DNA of 64,000 nt, taken from positions 1,048,501 to 1,112,500 of the forward strand of contig NZ_AP027270.1 of the NCBI RefSeq assembly GCF_036322705.1. The letters are read 5' to 3'. The translations under genes were made by a program, and so were the position numbers. The stretch's first letter is position 1, and each line of letters starts with the position of its first letter. Below the pieces are notes generated by a model. It saw nothing but the letters and a program-made list of their open reading frames with translations, was not told the DNA's origin and did no database searches. The stretch comes from Maricaulis maris (GTDB lineage: Bacteria; Pseudomonadota; Alphaproteobacteria; Caulobacterales; Maricaulaceae). Shown piece by piece: positions 47,938-57,314 of this stretch.

Positions 47938-48761
47938 TGCCGCTGAGCGAAGTTGAAACCGCCGTCGACGCGCGCACCGGCGTCGAGTCCATCTGGGCCC
48001 GTCTGCGCGTTGAAGCCGCCTCAGCAGCGGCTGAGGAGCCGATCCTCGCGAGCTTTCTGAACGCAGCCATCCTGCGGCACAACACCTTCTCGGACGCGCT
48101 GGCCTATCGGATCGCCGCCAAGCTGGCCGATGCCCAGCTGGATGCGATGCTGGCGCGGGATGTGGCCGAGGAGGCGATTGCCGGCGATCCCGATATCGTC
48201 GAGCAGGCCGCCGCCGACATGATCGCCATTGATGAGCGGGACCCGGCCTGTCTGAGCCTTCTTCAGCCTTTTCTCTACTTCAAGGGCTATAACGCCCTGC
48301 AGGCCCACCGTGTCGGGCACTGGCTCTGGCATCAGGGGCGCCAGACGCTGGCTTTCCATCTTCAGAGCCGGGTCGGTGAGCGCTTCGGCCTGGATATCCA
48401 CCCTGCGGCCCGCATCGGCCGGGGCGTGATGCTGGACCATGCGACCTCGGTCGTGATCGGCGAGACGGCTGTGGTCGGTGACAACTGCTCGATCCTGCAT
48501 GAAGTCACGCTGGGCGGAACCGGGGCTGCCCACAAGGACCGTCACCCCAAGATCGGCAAGGGTGTCCTGATCGGTGCCGGTGCCCGTGTCCTTGGCAATA
48601 TTACGGTCGGTGACGGGGCGCGTATTGCGGCTGGCTCGGTGGTGCTGGAGCCCGTTCCGGCCGGCTGTACGGTGGCGGGTGTGCCGGCGAAGGTCGTCGG
48701 CAGTTGCGGCAAGGATCCGGCCCGGAGCATGGACCAGAGCCTGCCGCAAAGCTCGGGTTGA
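47937..48761 (+). CDS. cysE: Serine O-acetyltransferase
   Basis: A 274-residue enzyme that makes O-acetylserine, the carbon backbone for cysteine. It has the N-terminal helical SATase domain (about 10-140), followed by the left-handed beta-helix with hexapeptide repeats and the active-site block GLDIHPAARIGRGVMLDHAT, then GETAVVGDNCSILHEVTLGG and GKGVLIGAGARVLGNI. The C-terminal tail is short and ends QSLPQSSG, without the terminal Ile that binds cysteine synthase in many species. ATG 47937 with GAGGAGAG upstream overlaps the NUDIX stop. Confidence 0.95.
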   Translation: MPLSEVETAVDARTGVESIWARLRVEAASAAAEEPILASFLNAAILRHNTFSDALAYRIAAKLADAQLDAMLARDVAEEAIAGDPDIVEQAAADMIAIDERDPACLSLLQPFLYFKGYNALQAHRVGHWLWHQGRQTLAFHLQSRVGERFGLDIHPAARIGRGVMLDHATSVVIGETAVVGDNCSILHEVTLGGTGAAHKDRHPKIGKGVLIGAGARVLGNITVGDGARIAAGSVVLEPVPAGCTVAGVPAKVVGSCGKDPARSMDQSLPQSSG

Positions 48762-48876
48762 GCCCGGTCTCGCTGCGATTGCGTACACAGTGACGGACAG
48801 CATCATACTGGACGCGCCCCCCTGTCATGGGCTTAGTTGGCGCCGATTTCGAATCCCCTCGACCGGAGAAACTCCC

Positions 48877-49101
48877 TTGAACAAGAACATGACCAATCTG
48901 GAAGCCGCGAAGCTCCAGATGTTCCTGCAGGCCAAGCTCAACCCGGAGATGGTGGTGCAGTGTCGCAATCGTCCCGACGAGTGTGCCGAAATTCACATTG
49001 CCGACGAATGTCTCGGCGTCGTGTCCAAGATCATTGATGAGGGTGAAACCTCCTACTCGTTCGAGATCACGATCCTGGATATCGATCTGGAAGATCTTTG
49101 A
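48877..49101 (+). CDS. DUF3126 family small protein
   Basis: A 74-residue soluble protein conserved in Alphaproteobacteria, often next to cysE. LEAAKLQMFLQAKLNPEMVV is the N-terminal helix; VYI-like strands with EIHIADECLGVVSKI and SYSFEITILDIDL follow. TTG 48877 is favoured since GGAGA lies about eight bases upstream; ATG 48889 is an alternative. The stop overlaps the start of the ABC gene by four bases (TTGA). Function unknown. Confidence 0.85.
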   Translation: MNKNMTNLEAAKLQMFLQAKLNPEMVVQCRNRPDECAEIHIADECLGVVSKIIDEGETSYSFEITILDIDLEDL

Positions 49102-49877
49102 GCGAAGCGACGCCCCTTGTCCTTGATGTCCGCAACGTCGCCAAGACGTATGCCGGTGGTATCGAGGCCGTGCGGGGTGTCTCGCTCAGCGTGAACCGGG
49201 GAAAGCTGCTGGCGCTCGCCGGCGCCTCCGGGTGCGGAAAGACCAGTCTTCTGAAAATGATCAACCGCCTGGAGGAGACTTCGGGCGGTTCGATTGTTTT
49301 TGGTGGTCAGGATATTGCCGCGCTCGATCCGGTCGCCCTGCGACGCCGGATCGGCTGGGTGATGCAGGGGGACGGTCTGTTTCCCCACCTCTCCGTGCGC
49401 CAGAATGTCGGCCTTATCCCGCGCCTGTCCGGACAGGACGGTGCCCGCATCGAGCTGCGGGTGCGGGAGATGCTCGACCTCGTCCGGCTTGACCCGCGTG
49501 AGTTTGGCGATCGCATGCCCGCTGAGCTGTCCGGCGGTCAGCGTCAGCGTGTCGGCTTTGCCCGGGCTCTGGCCGGCGAACCGGAACTTGTCCTCATGGA
49601 CGAGCCCTTCAGTGCGCTCGACCCGATCACGCGTGATGGTCTGCAGCAGGACTTCAAAAGCCTGCAAGCGGATCTGGGCTTTGCCGCTGTCATGGTGACC
49701 CACGACATGGCTGAAGCCTTGATCATGGCCGACGAGGTCGCGGTCATGCGGGCGGGTCAGATTGTGCAGCAGGGGACACCCCATACGCTGATGACAGCGC
49801 CCGCGGACGACTATGTTTCCGGCCTGCTGGAGACCCCGCGGCGGCAGATGCAGGCGATTGCGGAGCTGGCGCGATGA
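49098..49877 (+). CDS. Osmoprotectant ABC transporter ATP-binding protein
   Basis: A 259-residue ATPase of the glycine betaine/choline (OpuCA/ProV) type: Walker A GASGCGKTSLLKM, Q-loop VMQGDGLFPHLSVRQN, signature LSGGQRQRVGFARAL, Walker B ELVLMDEPFSALD and the H-loop VMVTHDMAEAL. It lacks the C-terminal CBS domains found in ProV/OpuCA. The start TTG 49098 overlaps the DUF3126 stop; the stop overlaps the permease start by four bases. With the following fused permease/binding protein it makes an importer for a compatible solute or quaternary amine. Confidence 0.9.
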   Translation: MSEATPLVLDVRNVAKTYAGGIEAVRGVSLSVNRGKLLALAGASGCGKTSLLKMINRLEETSGGSIVFGGQDIAALDPVALRRRIGWVMQGDGLFPHLSVRQNVGLIPRLSGQDGARIELRVREMLDLVRLDPREFGDRMPAELSGGQRQRVGFARALAGEPELVLMDEPFSALDPITRDGLQQDFKSLQADLGFAAVMVTHDMAEALIMADEVAVMRAGQIVQQGTPHTLMTAPADDYVSGLLETPRRQMQAIAELAR

Positions 49878-51451
49878 ACGTCAATCTCGCTGAACGCTGG
49901 GCCGAGCTGCCCGACTTGCTGGCCGGTCACGTCCTGCTGTCGCTCTCGGCGATCCTGGTCGGGCTGGCGATCAGCCTGCCACTGGGCATCCATGCGGCAG
50001 GGCGCCCGCGCCTGGCAGGGGGCGTGCTCAATGCGGCCAGCGTCGTGCAAACCATTCCCGGCCTGGCCTTGCTGGCACTGATGGTTCCGCTTCTGGGCGG
50101 CACGATCGGGTATGCACCCGCCTTTCTGGCGCTGATGCTCTATTCCATCCTGCCGATCCTGCGCAACACGATCGTCGGTCTTCAAGGTGTCGATCCGGTC
50201 GTTCGCGAGGCGGCGCGCGGGATCGGCATGACACTCCGTGAAAGCCTGTGGCAGGTCGAGCTGCCGCTGGCCTTGCCGGTGATCGTGGCCGGCCTGCGCA
50301 CGGCGGTGGTCTGGGTCGTCGGGGCCGCAACACTGGCGACACCGGTCGGGGCATCGAGCCTTGGCAATTATATCTTTGCGGGTCTGCAGACCCGTAACTG
50401 GCTCTCTGTCCTGTTCGGCTGCTTGTTCGCGACCGGTCTCGCCATCGTCCTCGACCAGATGATCCGGCTTCTCGAAGTCGCCGCCCGGGACCGTCGGCGC
50501 GGACTGGCGACCGGTGTCGGCGTCGCGCTGGCCAGCCTGCTGGTCGTCACGGTGGCCCCGCGTTTCATCGATTTCGATCCCGGGCGTGGCGCCAATACGG
50601 GTCCGGCGCAGGGGGCTGTCGCCAACAGCCTTGCCGATCAGCGCGTCGTAATCGGGGCCAAGGCCTTCACTGAACAGTATATTCTCGGCGCTCTGCTCGA
50701 GACGCGACTGGAAGAGGCTGGCGCCCGGGTCGACCGGCGTGACAATCTCGGCTCGACAATCGCCTTCGATGCCCTGCGGACCAATGAGATCGACGTCTAT
50801 ATCGACTATAGTGGCACCATCTGGGCGACCGTGATGAACCGGCCGGAGCCGATCAACCGCTACGCCATGCTGGCCGAGATGACTGGCTGGCTCTACGCCG
50901 AGCATGACATTCTCGCCCTTGGCGGTCTGGGTTTCGAGAACGCCTACGGTTTCGCCATGGCCCGCGAACGGGCCGCCGCGCTGGGGGTTGAGAGCCTGGC
51001 TGACCTGTCGCGGGTTGCAGACGGATTGACCGTCGGCGGCGATGCTGAGGTCTTTTCCCGTCCCGAATGGGTGATGACGCGGGATACCTATGATCTTGGT
51101 GCGATGCAGACCCGGGCGATGGACGCCGCCTTCATGTACGGCGCCGTGCGTGACGAGCAGGTCGACATGATCTCGGCCTATACGACGGATGGCCGGATCG
51201 CAGCCTTTGATCTCCTGGTGCTGGCTGATCCGCAATCGGTGCTGCCGCCTTATGATGCGGTCATCCTGCTGTCCCCGGAGGCCGCGGCCAATCCGGCCCT
51301 GGTGGGGACCTTGTCGGATCTGGTCGGGGCGATCGATGATACAGCCATGCGCGAAGCCAACCGACTGGTTGACCTTGATCGGCAAACGCCGGATCAGGCC
51401 GCCGCCTGGCTCGACCATCTCCTTCGCGATCTCGATGGGGACGGCCCATGA
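49874..51451 (+). CDS. Fused permease and substrate-binding protein (OpuC-type)
   Basis: A 525-residue protein joining two parts of a glycine betaine/choline-type importer. Residues 1-220 are the permease (about six helices; EAA loop REAARGIGMTLRESLWQVELP). Residues 260-520 are the binding domain, starting VVIGAKAFTEQYILGALLE and carrying IDVYIDYSGTIWATVMN, as in OpuCC/OsmX-like proteins. Such fusions anchor the receptor to the outer face of the membrane. It overlaps both neighbours by four bases. The specific ligand cannot be told. Confidence 0.9.
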   Translation: MNVNLAERWAELPDLLAGHVLLSLSAILVGLAISLPLGIHAAGRPRLAGGVLNAASVVQTIPGLALLALMVPLLGGTIGYAPAFLALMLYSILPILRNTIVGLQGVDPVVREAARGIGMTLRESLWQVELPLALPVIVAGLRTAVVWVVGAATLATPVGASSLGNYIFAGLQTRNWLSVLFGCLFATGLAIVLDQMIRLLEVAARDRRRGLATGVGVALASLLVVTVAPRFIDFDPGRGANTGPAQGAVANSLADQRVVIGAKAFTEQYILGALLETRLEEAGARVDRRDNLGSTIAFDALRTNEIDVYIDYSGTIWATVMNRPEPINRYAMLAEMTGWLYAEHDILALGGLGFENAYGFAMARERAAALGVESLADLSRVADGLTVGGDAEVFSRPEWVMTRDTYDLGAMQTRAMDAAFMYGAVRDEQVDMISAYTTDGRIAAFDLLVLADPQSVLPPYDAVILLSPEAAANPALVGTLSDLVGAIDDTAMREANRLVDLDRQTPDQAAAWLDHLLRDLDGDGP

Positions 51452-51945
51452 GCGGATTTGTCGGCTCCGGCCGCTTGCAGGACGGTGAGTGGCTGATGCG
51501 AGCCTGCATGCTGCTCAATCGCGAGCTGCCCGGTAGTGCCGAGCGCTACACAGAGCTCAGCCACCTCAACCGGATCTGGGCGACCCAGTCGGCGGAATTC
51601 GAGCGTCTGCTCGAGCTGATCGACCCGGAAGGCGAGATTGATCCCACCATCTTTCCGGTGCTGGCCTTCTTCGACCCGTCGGAGAACTGGCCCCTCGACA
51701 TCATTCTCGCTGCGATTGCTGCGCTACTGGTCTGGGTCTTCCTGCCGGACTGGTATGGCGTGGCCGAATATGTCGCTTATCTCGCCATCGCAGGCTTTGT
51801 CGCGGTCCAGTATTTGCGGGCCCGACGCCTGCGGGAGCGGGCACGCGCGGAAATGATCCGGCTCGGTCTGGATCCCGAAAAGCGCCACCCCCTGACCCTC
51901 CGCATCCTCGTTCGGTATCGCAAGAAGCCGATCACCTTGCACTGA
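51448..51945 (+). CDS. Conserved-looking membrane protein in the transporter operon
   Basis: A 165-residue protein whose start overlaps the transporter stop by four bases (ATGA), so it is cotranscribed. The first 80 residues are soluble (LMRACMLLNRELPGSAERYT). Two helices follow (LDIILAAIAALLVWVFLPDW, VAYLAIAGFVAVQYL) and then a basic tail (RARRLRERARAEMIRLGLDP). I do not recognise the family. Confidence 0.7.
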   Translation: MSGFVGSGRLQDGEWLMRACMLLNRELPGSAERYTELSHLNRIWATQSAEFERLLELIDPEGEIDPTIFPVLAFFDPSENWPLDIILAAIAALLVWVFLPDWYGVAEYVAYLAIAGFVAVQYLRARRLRERARAEMIRLGLDPEKRHPLTLRILVRYRKKPITLH

Positions 51946-52017
51946 ATCCTGGCCGCTTCGCCGGAGGAGTCATTCGAATAAGCTGTACAGGCTGATTAAG
52001 CAGCGTAGGGTCGAATA

Positions 52018-52518
52018 ATGGGCCCTGATCTGAAGCGCCACCTCAAGCACTACAAGTTACACGATCCCACACCCGGCGCCGATCAGGGCGGCCGCCGGTT
52101 TCCCCCGCTGTTCAACAGCGATGTCGTCTATCGCGTCCTGCTTGTTCTGTCCTCGGTTCAGATGGCCTATGTGGTCTACTGGGTCGGGATGGAAACGCTC
52201 GGCCGGGCCGGGGTGTGGCCGACGCAGCTGGTCTGGTTCGACCTTGCCGAATTCCTGCGGACAGAAGCGCTGGTCAATCGGATCAGCTTTGTAGCCTTCA
52301 CGCTTTCCTACTCCGTGGCCTTCATCCTGATCCTGATGCGACGCAGCTGGGCAATGGCGGCATTGGTTGTGGCATTCATCATCGCCCGGATCGACTGGAT
52401 CACGGTGTCGTCGAATGTCGCTTTCAACAACGGGGTGGTTGGCTGGTTTGAAATCGGTCTGCAGGCGACGCTCATTTTTCTGTGCTGGCAGCTGATCGGT
52501 CTCCGCAAATTCCGATAG
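52018..52518 (+). CDS. Membrane protein of unknown function
   Basis: A 166-residue protein starting MGPDLKRHLKHYKLHDPTPG, a soluble N-terminus, followed by four helices (VLLVLSSVQMAYVVYWVGM, RISFVAFTLSYSVAFILIL, MAALVVAFIIARIDWITV, EIGLQATLIFLCWQLIGL). It lies 72 bases after the preceding gene and before a strong hairpin. Family not recognised. Confidence 0.6.
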   Translation: MGPDLKRHLKHYKLHDPTPGADQGGRRFPPLFNSDVVYRVLLVLSSVQMAYVVYWVGMETLGRAGVWPTQLVWFDLAEFLRTEALVNRISFVAFTLSYSVAFILILMRRSWAMAALVVAFIIARIDWITVSSNVAFNNGVVGWFEIGLQATLIFLCWQLIGLRKFR

Positions 52519-52575
52519 TCGCTCAGCGGAGACTCGACGACAACCGGTCCGATAACAACCGGCCCGACGACAAAC

Positions 52576-52601
52576 GGCGCGGGGCCAGCCAGCCCCGCGC
52601 C
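52576..52601. terminator. GC-rich hairpin between converging genes
   Basis: GGCGCGGGGC (52576-52585) and GCCCCGCGCC (52592-52601) pair exactly, loop CAGCCA, between the membrane protein and phoH stop codons. No T-run is seen, so termination strength is uncertain. Confidence 0.65.
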
Positions 52602-52648
52602 GCTTCAGTCAGCGTGGATTGTTGTGTCTTTTTGATCAGTCGTCTGGT

Positions 52649-53410
52649 TCAGAGAACCGTCAGCATGGTTGCGACGAGCGGGTGCCGGACGATGTCTTCG
52701 GCGGCCAGTCGGCAGACCGCGATATCTTCCAAGTCTTCCATCTTGTCGGCAATCTGGCCGAGTCCCGACATGTCCGGCAGCAGGTCTGTCTGCGCCGGGT
52801 CACCGGTCACCACCATGGTCGAGTTCCAGCCCAGTCGGGTCAGTAGCATCTTGAGCTGGCCGTAGGTGCAGTTCTGGGCTTCGTCGACCACGACGAAGGC
52901 ATTGTTCAGCGTGCGGCCCCGCATATAGCCGATAGGTGCGATCTCGATCAGCCCTTCGGCCATCATCGCCTTGAGCTTTTTCGGGCTCAGCCGGTCGGCG
53001 AGGGCGTCATAGAGTGGTCGCAGGTAGGGGGCGAGTTTCTCTTCCATGGCGCCGGGGAGAAAGCCGATGGATTCGCCGGCCTCAACCGCCGGGCGGGACA
53101 GCACGATCCGGCTGACCGACCCGGATTCAAGCGCTTCGACGCCCTTGGCGACGGCGAGGAAGGTCTTGCCCGTCCCGGCCGGTCCAAGAGCCAGGACCAG
53201 ATTATGCTCGTCGATCGACGTCATCAGATTGGCCTGCCCCTCGGAGCGGGGTTTGACCGTCTTGATGAAGCGCTGGTCCCGCATGGGATCCCTGGCGTCC
53301 GGCGCCCAGTTGGTGCCGGGAAAGAGAGCGCGAACCTTGGTCTCTTCGGATTGATAATGTGCCGTGTTGAACTCGGCACGCTGGCGACGCTTGACGATAC
53401 GCTTACCCAT
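52649..53410 (-). CDS. PhoH-family ATPase
   Basis: A 253-residue PhoH-type protein: Walker A LALGPAGTGKTFLA, IVLSRPAVEAGESIGFLPG, and Walker B AFVVVDEAQNCTYGQ followed by GWNSTMVVTGDPAQTDLLP. PhoH proteins are RNA/nucleic-acid-associated ATPases with helicase-like features. ATG 53410 with GGAGG upstream is clearly better than longer starts. The PhoH seen here is not next to ybeY or lnt, so it is the separate stand-alone type; its role is not settled. Confidence 0.9.
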   Translation of the reverse strand: MGKRIVKRRQRAEFNTAHYQSEETKVRALFPGTNWAPDARDPMRDQRFIKTVKPRSEGQANLMTSIDEHNLVLALGPAGTGKTFLAVAKGVEALESGSVSRIVLSRPAVEAGESIGFLPGAMEEKLAPYLRPLYDALADRLSPKKLKAMMAEGLIEIAPIGYMRGRTLNNAFVVVDEAQNCTYGQLKMLLTRLGWNSTMVVTGDPAQTDLLPDMSGLGQIADKMEDLEDIAVCRLAAEDIVRHPLVATMLTVL

Positions 53411-53706
53411 GGCTGAAACCTCCACACATGAAAAACCCCTCGGCCGGAAGGCGAGGGGCGAAGACACTCTGCAACGAAGACGATTCGAAGGACTTGAAGG
53501 GACACGAACCGGATGAACCGGACGGTTCTGGCGGGCTGGGTCGCAGACTGGTCATACCGTCTACCCGGTGCCTCCCTTGGAGTTGCCGATACGATGCAAG
53601 GCCGGATGGGCAGGTCTCGAATCGCGGTTACAGTGTCAGTGTACCCTGATGAAGAAGTTCTGAACGAGCGTGTCGCGAATATTTCACGCAATTAAATCTG
53701 GAGACG
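53411..53706. other. Divergent intergenic region
   Basis: About 300 bases between phoH (minus) and the carbonic anhydrase gene (plus). A weak hairpin (CCCCTCG/CGAGGGG) lies at about 53435-53458. Promoters of both genes must lie here but no clear motif can be named, and no supported small gene is present. Confidence 0.4.
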
Positions 53707-53709
53707 ATG

Positions 53710-54240
53710 ATGGCGATCTATGCATTGGGCGATTCGGTACCCCAGCTGCCGGCAGCGGATGAATTCTGGGTTGCCGACAGCGCCCAGGTCATGGGCCGTG
53801 TCATTCTCGAACGGGGTGCCAGTGTCTGGTATGGCGCAATCCTGCGCGGCGATAATGATCCGATCACCATCGGTGAGAACTCCAATGTCCAGGACGGCGC
53901 GGTCCTGCATACCGATGAGGGTATCGCCCTGACGGTTGGCAGGGGCGTCACCATTGGTCATCAGGCCATGCTGCATGGTTGCACGGTCGGTGATGGCTGC
54001 CTGATCGGCATCGGCTCCACGATTCTCAACGGCGCGAAGATCGGCCGGAATTGCGTGATCGGGGCGCACGCGCTGATCACGGAAGGCAAGGAAATCCCGG
54101 ACAACTCGCTGGTCGTCGGCTCGCCGGGACGGGTCATGAAAACACTCGGGCCGGAGATGGCCGAACTCCTGGCAGCTTCGGCTGATCACTATGTCGCCAA
54201 CTGGAAGCGCCACAAACGCGATTTGCGACGGATCGACTAG
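53710..54240 (+). CDS. Gamma carbonic anhydrase-family protein
   Basis: A 176-residue left-handed beta-helix protein with hexapeptide repeats ([20 protein letters not shown]). The three zinc-binding His are in [14 protein letters not shown] and MLHGCTVG, and the Arg in ILRGDNDPI and the Asp in VQDGAVL are the usual trimer contacts. These proteins may hydrate CO2 or act as scaffold. GGAG lies six bases before ATG 53710; ATG 53707 is one codon upstream. Confidence 0.93.
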   Translation: MAIYALGDSVPQLPAADEFWVADSAQVMGRVILERGASVWYGAILRGDNDPITIGENSNVQDGAVLHTDEGIALTVGRGVTIGHQAMLHGCTVGDGCLIGIGSTILNGAKIGRNCVIGAHALITEGKEIPDNSLVVGSPGRVMKTLGPEMAELLAASADHYVANWKRHKRDLRRID

Positions 54241-54350
54241 CAAAACGATAAACGGGTCCCCGGTTCGCCGGTCGGCCAGGGGGGCGGCACCTGCATCCGA
54301 TGAAGCGGCGGCGCGCATCCTACCGGCAAGGCAAATGACCGGGAGGATCC

Positions 54351-55349
54351 ATGACGTATCGTTTCATCACATCAGCGGCTTTGGCGGCCGGACTTCTGTC
54401 GGCGCCCGCGCTGGCTCAGACAGACCTGCATTATGATGATCTGCGCCGTTTCGGCGCCGCTCTGGTCGAAATCGAGGCGGGAGCGGACGCGGAAATGGCG
54501 ATCGCAGCTTATCTGGATGCGGCCTCACCCGGGCTGGCCGGATATGCCGCGCGCTATCAGACCGAGGCCAGCAGCATTGCCGAGCAGTATGCGCGTCGGC
54601 CTGTCTATTATGGCGGCCTGCCGGAGCTTGAAGCCTATCTGACCGGGCGTCAGGGTGAAATCGATGCAGCGCTGGCGCGCCTGGCCGAGCTGGCCCCGCT
54701 TGGTCAGCCGGTGGACAGCTATTTCTTTGTCGCGGACCAGACCGCGGGCGGCACAGCGGTCATGATGCAGACCGAGACCGGTTCGCGCCCTGTCGTTGCG
54801 ATTGCCGTCGACATGATCGCCATGGCTCCCGACACGGACATGACCGAATTTCCCACCGGCACCGGCGGGCGTGCCCGTGCGGCCGACCTGCCGCAGGTGG
54901 TCGTGCATGAGAATGCGCATGTCCTGCAGATGTTCGCCCAGGGCGGGATCGAGAATTTCCGTTCCATCTACAGCGCCGAGGGAGGCAGCATGATGGCCGT
55001 CGCGGTTCGCGAGGGCTGTGCAGAATACGTGACCTACCTGGCATCAGGCTGGCGCCTCGGTGACCGTCACCTCTATGGCGAGGCCAATGAAGCGCAGCTG
55101 TGGCAAGCGTTCAGCGCGATCGCGGACGCGCCGCCCTTCTCGGTCCCCGGCTGGTTTGGCGGGACCCATGCCGATCACCCCGACTACCCGCCGCAGATCG
55201 GATACTGGGTCGGGTTCAAGGTCTGTGAGTACCACCATCTCAATGCGACCGATCCGGCTGCGGCCATCGCCGACATGTTCACCCTCTACGCTCCGGAGGA
55301 TGTGGCGTCGCTGGCACGGGCCTATGGCGCATCGCTGGCGCTTGAATAG
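54351..55349 (+). CDS. Secreted predicted zinc metalloprotease (DUF2268-like)
   Basis: A 332-residue protein with signal peptide (MTYRFITSAALAAGLLSAPALAQ). The HExxH motif is in VVVHENAHVLQ (His186, His190), and EGCAEYVTYL about 31-35 residues further gives the third zinc ligand (Glu221 or Glu225), the layout of gluzincins. The rest (SAPPF-like loop, GYWVGFKVCEYHH) resembles DUF2268-type predicted proteases. It is followed by a terminator and has no linked genes. Function and substrate are unknown; protease activity is inferred from the motif. Confidence 0.75.
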   Translation: MTYRFITSAALAAGLLSAPALAQTDLHYDDLRRFGAALVEIEAGADAEMAIAAYLDAASPGLAGYAARYQTEASSIAEQYARRPVYYGGLPELEAYLTGRQGEIDAALARLAELAPLGQPVDSYFFVADQTAGGTAVMMQTETGSRPVVAIAVDMIAMAPDTDMTEFPTGTGGRARAADLPQVVVHENAHVLQMFAQGGIENFRSIYSAEGGSMMAVAVREGCAEYVTYLASGWRLGDRHLYGEANEAQLWQAFSAIADAPPFSVPGWFGGTHADHPDYPPQIGYWVGFKVCEYHHLNATDPAAAIADMFTLYAPEDVASLARAYGASLALE

Positions 55350-55371
55350 ACGATATCGGAACCAGATAGAA

Positions 55372-55406
55372 AAATGCCCATCGGCCGAGCTGGCGGATGG
55401 GCATTT
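55372..55406. terminator. Bidirectional terminator
   Basis: AAATGCCCATC (55372-55382) pairs exactly with GATGGGCATTT (55396-55406), with A-rich sequence on the left and TTGTTTG on the right. It lies between converging genes. Confidence 0.88.
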
Positions 55407-55431
55407 GTTTGTGCGTCACTGACAGGAGGCG

Positions 55432-55932
55432 CTAGTGAGCGCGGCTCCAGAGTTCGCGGATGTTCTGGTCGGCATCGCGGCCCAGATTGAACCAGGCGGC
55501 ACGGTCATGCGAGGCATCGATGACCAGCAGCTTGTCATCGCGTCCCAGAATGTGACTGAGCTCATTGCGCAGGACTGCAGAAGTGGTCGGGCCGCGCAGC
55601 AGCCAGACATGGGCGGTAATTGATTCAAGATCACCATAGGCCCTGAGCGCACGCTGGAACTCGGCCCCGTTCTCGGACTGGATCTCGGCGATCACAACGA
55701 AATTCGCCGGCCGGGCGCCGGGGGTGACGCGTTTTTCCGGCTCAGGCGAAGACTTTGATTCGCCGAGCCATTCGCGGAAGTCCTCGATGTCCGAAGCCTG
55801 CCGCCACAGGCCATCACGCTCCGGGCAGACCTGGGAATGCGCAGCGATACGCCCTTCACCCACGAAGGCCCGCATTTGCTGAGGGGTATAGGGGCCGTAG
55901 ACGCGGCCTTCGACTTTCACAAACCAGGTCAT
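55432..55932 (-). CDS. GYF_2-domain protein
   Basis: A 166-residue protein whose N-terminus, MTWFVKVEGRVYGPYTPQQM, is a GYF_2 (DUF4339) domain: Trp-Tyr/Phe start, GPYT and a helix, and a second conserved Trp (DGLWRQASD). A linker rich in Pro/Glu follows (about 70-90), then an unknown alpha/beta part (VVIAEIQSENGAEFQRALRA ... LLVIDASHDRAAWFNLG). The start at 55932 follows the domain boundary. GYF_2 domains bind proline-rich or other partners; the target is unknown. Confidence 0.75.
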   Translation of the reverse strand: MTWFVKVEGRVYGPYTPQQMRAFVGEGRIAAHSQVCPERDGLWRQASDIEDFREWLGESKSSPEPEKRVTPGARPANFVVIAEIQSENGAEFQRALRAYGDLESITAHVWLLRGPTTSAVLRNELSHILGRDDKLLVIDASHDRAAWFNLGRDADQNIRELWSRAH

Positions 55933-56071
55933 AGCGATTCCGTCATCGCGAGGCATTTCAGGTCTCTTTTGCACTTTGTTGCATACGACTTACCACCCGG
56001 ATACGGCAAGAATCGGGCCGTATCGAGGGAGAGGCCCGGAAAGGCAGGAAAAATATCGATCGGTGACTCGT

Positions 56072-56695
56072 TTATGCTGCTTTGGGGCTGCCCGTTGCAG
56101 CCTCGGGCGGATCGAACACGACCGCGAACCCGTTGTCCAGAATGCGGGCCACACGTCCTGACATCTCACCCACACGCAGGGTCTCACCGACGCGCGGTCG
56201 TTCGAGGCATTCGAAGGCCGCGCCCGTAACAGAGACATCGACCACATTGGCCTGGATGACGACACCGTCTGCAAGCAGGATCCGGGCGCGACCGCGTCCG
56301 GGCTTTCTCGGCGCGGTCCGGTCCTCGTCCAGTCCCAGCCGGTCCTTGTTGAACCGCCAGGTGATCGCGTCTGCTAGCTTGTCACGCTTGCGCATCGGGG
56401 CGTTGAACCGGACCGAGATTTCGCCGCCTTCCTGGCGCACAACCTGACCTTCGATGCGCCCGAGCGAGGTGATCATCAGCACGATGCGGGTGTCAGGAGA
56501 GATGCGCAGGCGGGCCACGATGCGGGCCCCGCCGGGCGAAATGTCGATCAGGCGGCAGGCATGCTCGCCGTCTGCTTCGGACCAGAATCGGCCATGAAGC
56601 TGGAGCGGTACGCGAGCGTGTCGGCGGCGCTCCTGGGCACCGCGGGCGGCAATCTTGATCTTGCGTCGGTCGAGCCGGCCGGGTTCGTCATGCAT
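56072..56695 (-). CDS. Tandem PilZ-domain protein
   Basis: A 207-residue cytoplasmic protein with a complete PilZ domain (QERRRHARVPLQLHGRFW ... CRLIDISPGGARIV), which has the RxxxR and (D/N)xSxxG residues that bind cyclic di-GMP. A second domain (GRGRARILLADGVVIQANVV ... VDVSVTGAAFE) lacks part of the Arg motif. It should be a c-di-GMP effector, plausibly in the motile-to-sessile switch, which fits the nearby holdfast genes. No close operon partner. Confidence 0.88.
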   Translation of the reverse strand: MHDEPGRLDRRKIKIAARGAQERRRHARVPLQLHGRFWSEADGEHACRLIDISPGGARIVARLRISPDTRIVLMITSLGRIEGQVVRQEGGEISVRFNAPMRKRDKLADAITWRFNKDRLGLDEDRTAPRKPGRGRARILLADGVVIQANVVDVSVTGAAFECLERPRVGETLRVGEMSGRVARILDNGFAVVFDPPEAATGSPKAA

Positions 56696-56753
56696 CGCGA
56701 TGACCTCCTGAGAGGCTGCATCCTAGCGGCAAGGCGTTAAAAAGGTTTTGCCA

Positions 56754-57314
56754 TTACTGATCGTTTGCGACCTTCTGGACTCGCGGTCCGGGGTCGACAG
56801 CGAGACCGGGGAAGATGTGGCCTGGCAGGGCTGGCGGGTGAATTTCACGCAGGCTGGTCCGGACCACGGGGCGGCCCTTGAACGCCTCGGTGCTGTCGAG
56901 CGGCTGAAACAGGCCGAGGGTCCGGTCGATCGTGCCGGAGGGACCGCGCAGCGGCAGGAAGGAAATCTCGACCGGCAGCTGGTGCATGTCGAGGCTGGAC
57001 GCGCGGGCGATCAGCGAGGCCGGTGCGGCGCCGGTGATCGAGGCTTCCAGAACGGCCCGGACGTGGGTCCGGTCATGGCCGCGCCACAGCGACAGGAAGT
57101 TCTGGTCGCGGAATTCGCGCTGATAGAGATCACACAGATGCGTCCCGGCGAGTCGGAAGATGTGGTGTTGCGGATCGGCACGCCACAGGATGAAGACGAA
57201 ACCGAGAAGACGCGCAATATCCTGCGGTTCGATATCGGTACGGTGCGGTGCCGCGCCGCCCTGGCGTCGGGTCTGCCAATAGGCATGCAGGGCTTTCGAT
57301 TGCGCATGGCGCAT
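56754..57314 (-). CDS. PAS_5-type sensory protein
   Basis: A 186-residue protein that matches the alphaproteobacterial PAS_5 family: ALHAYWQTRRQGGAAPHRTD, LGFVFILWRADPQHHIFRLA and GTHLCDLYQREFRDQNFLSL. It has no output domain. ATG 57314 is chosen because GGAG is seven bases upstream; a longer start (57362) lacks one. It may sense small ligands or regulate c-di-GMP proteins; not known. Confidence 0.75.
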   Translation of the reverse strand: MRHAQSKALHAYWQTRRQGGAAPHRTDIEPQDIARLLGFVFILWRADPQHHIFRLAGTHLCDLYQREFRDQNFLSLWRGHDRTHVRAVLEASITGAAPASLIARASSLDMHQLPVEISFLPLRGPSGTIDRTLGLFQPLDSTEAFKGRPVVRTSLREIHPPALPGHIFPGLAVDPGPRVQKVANDQ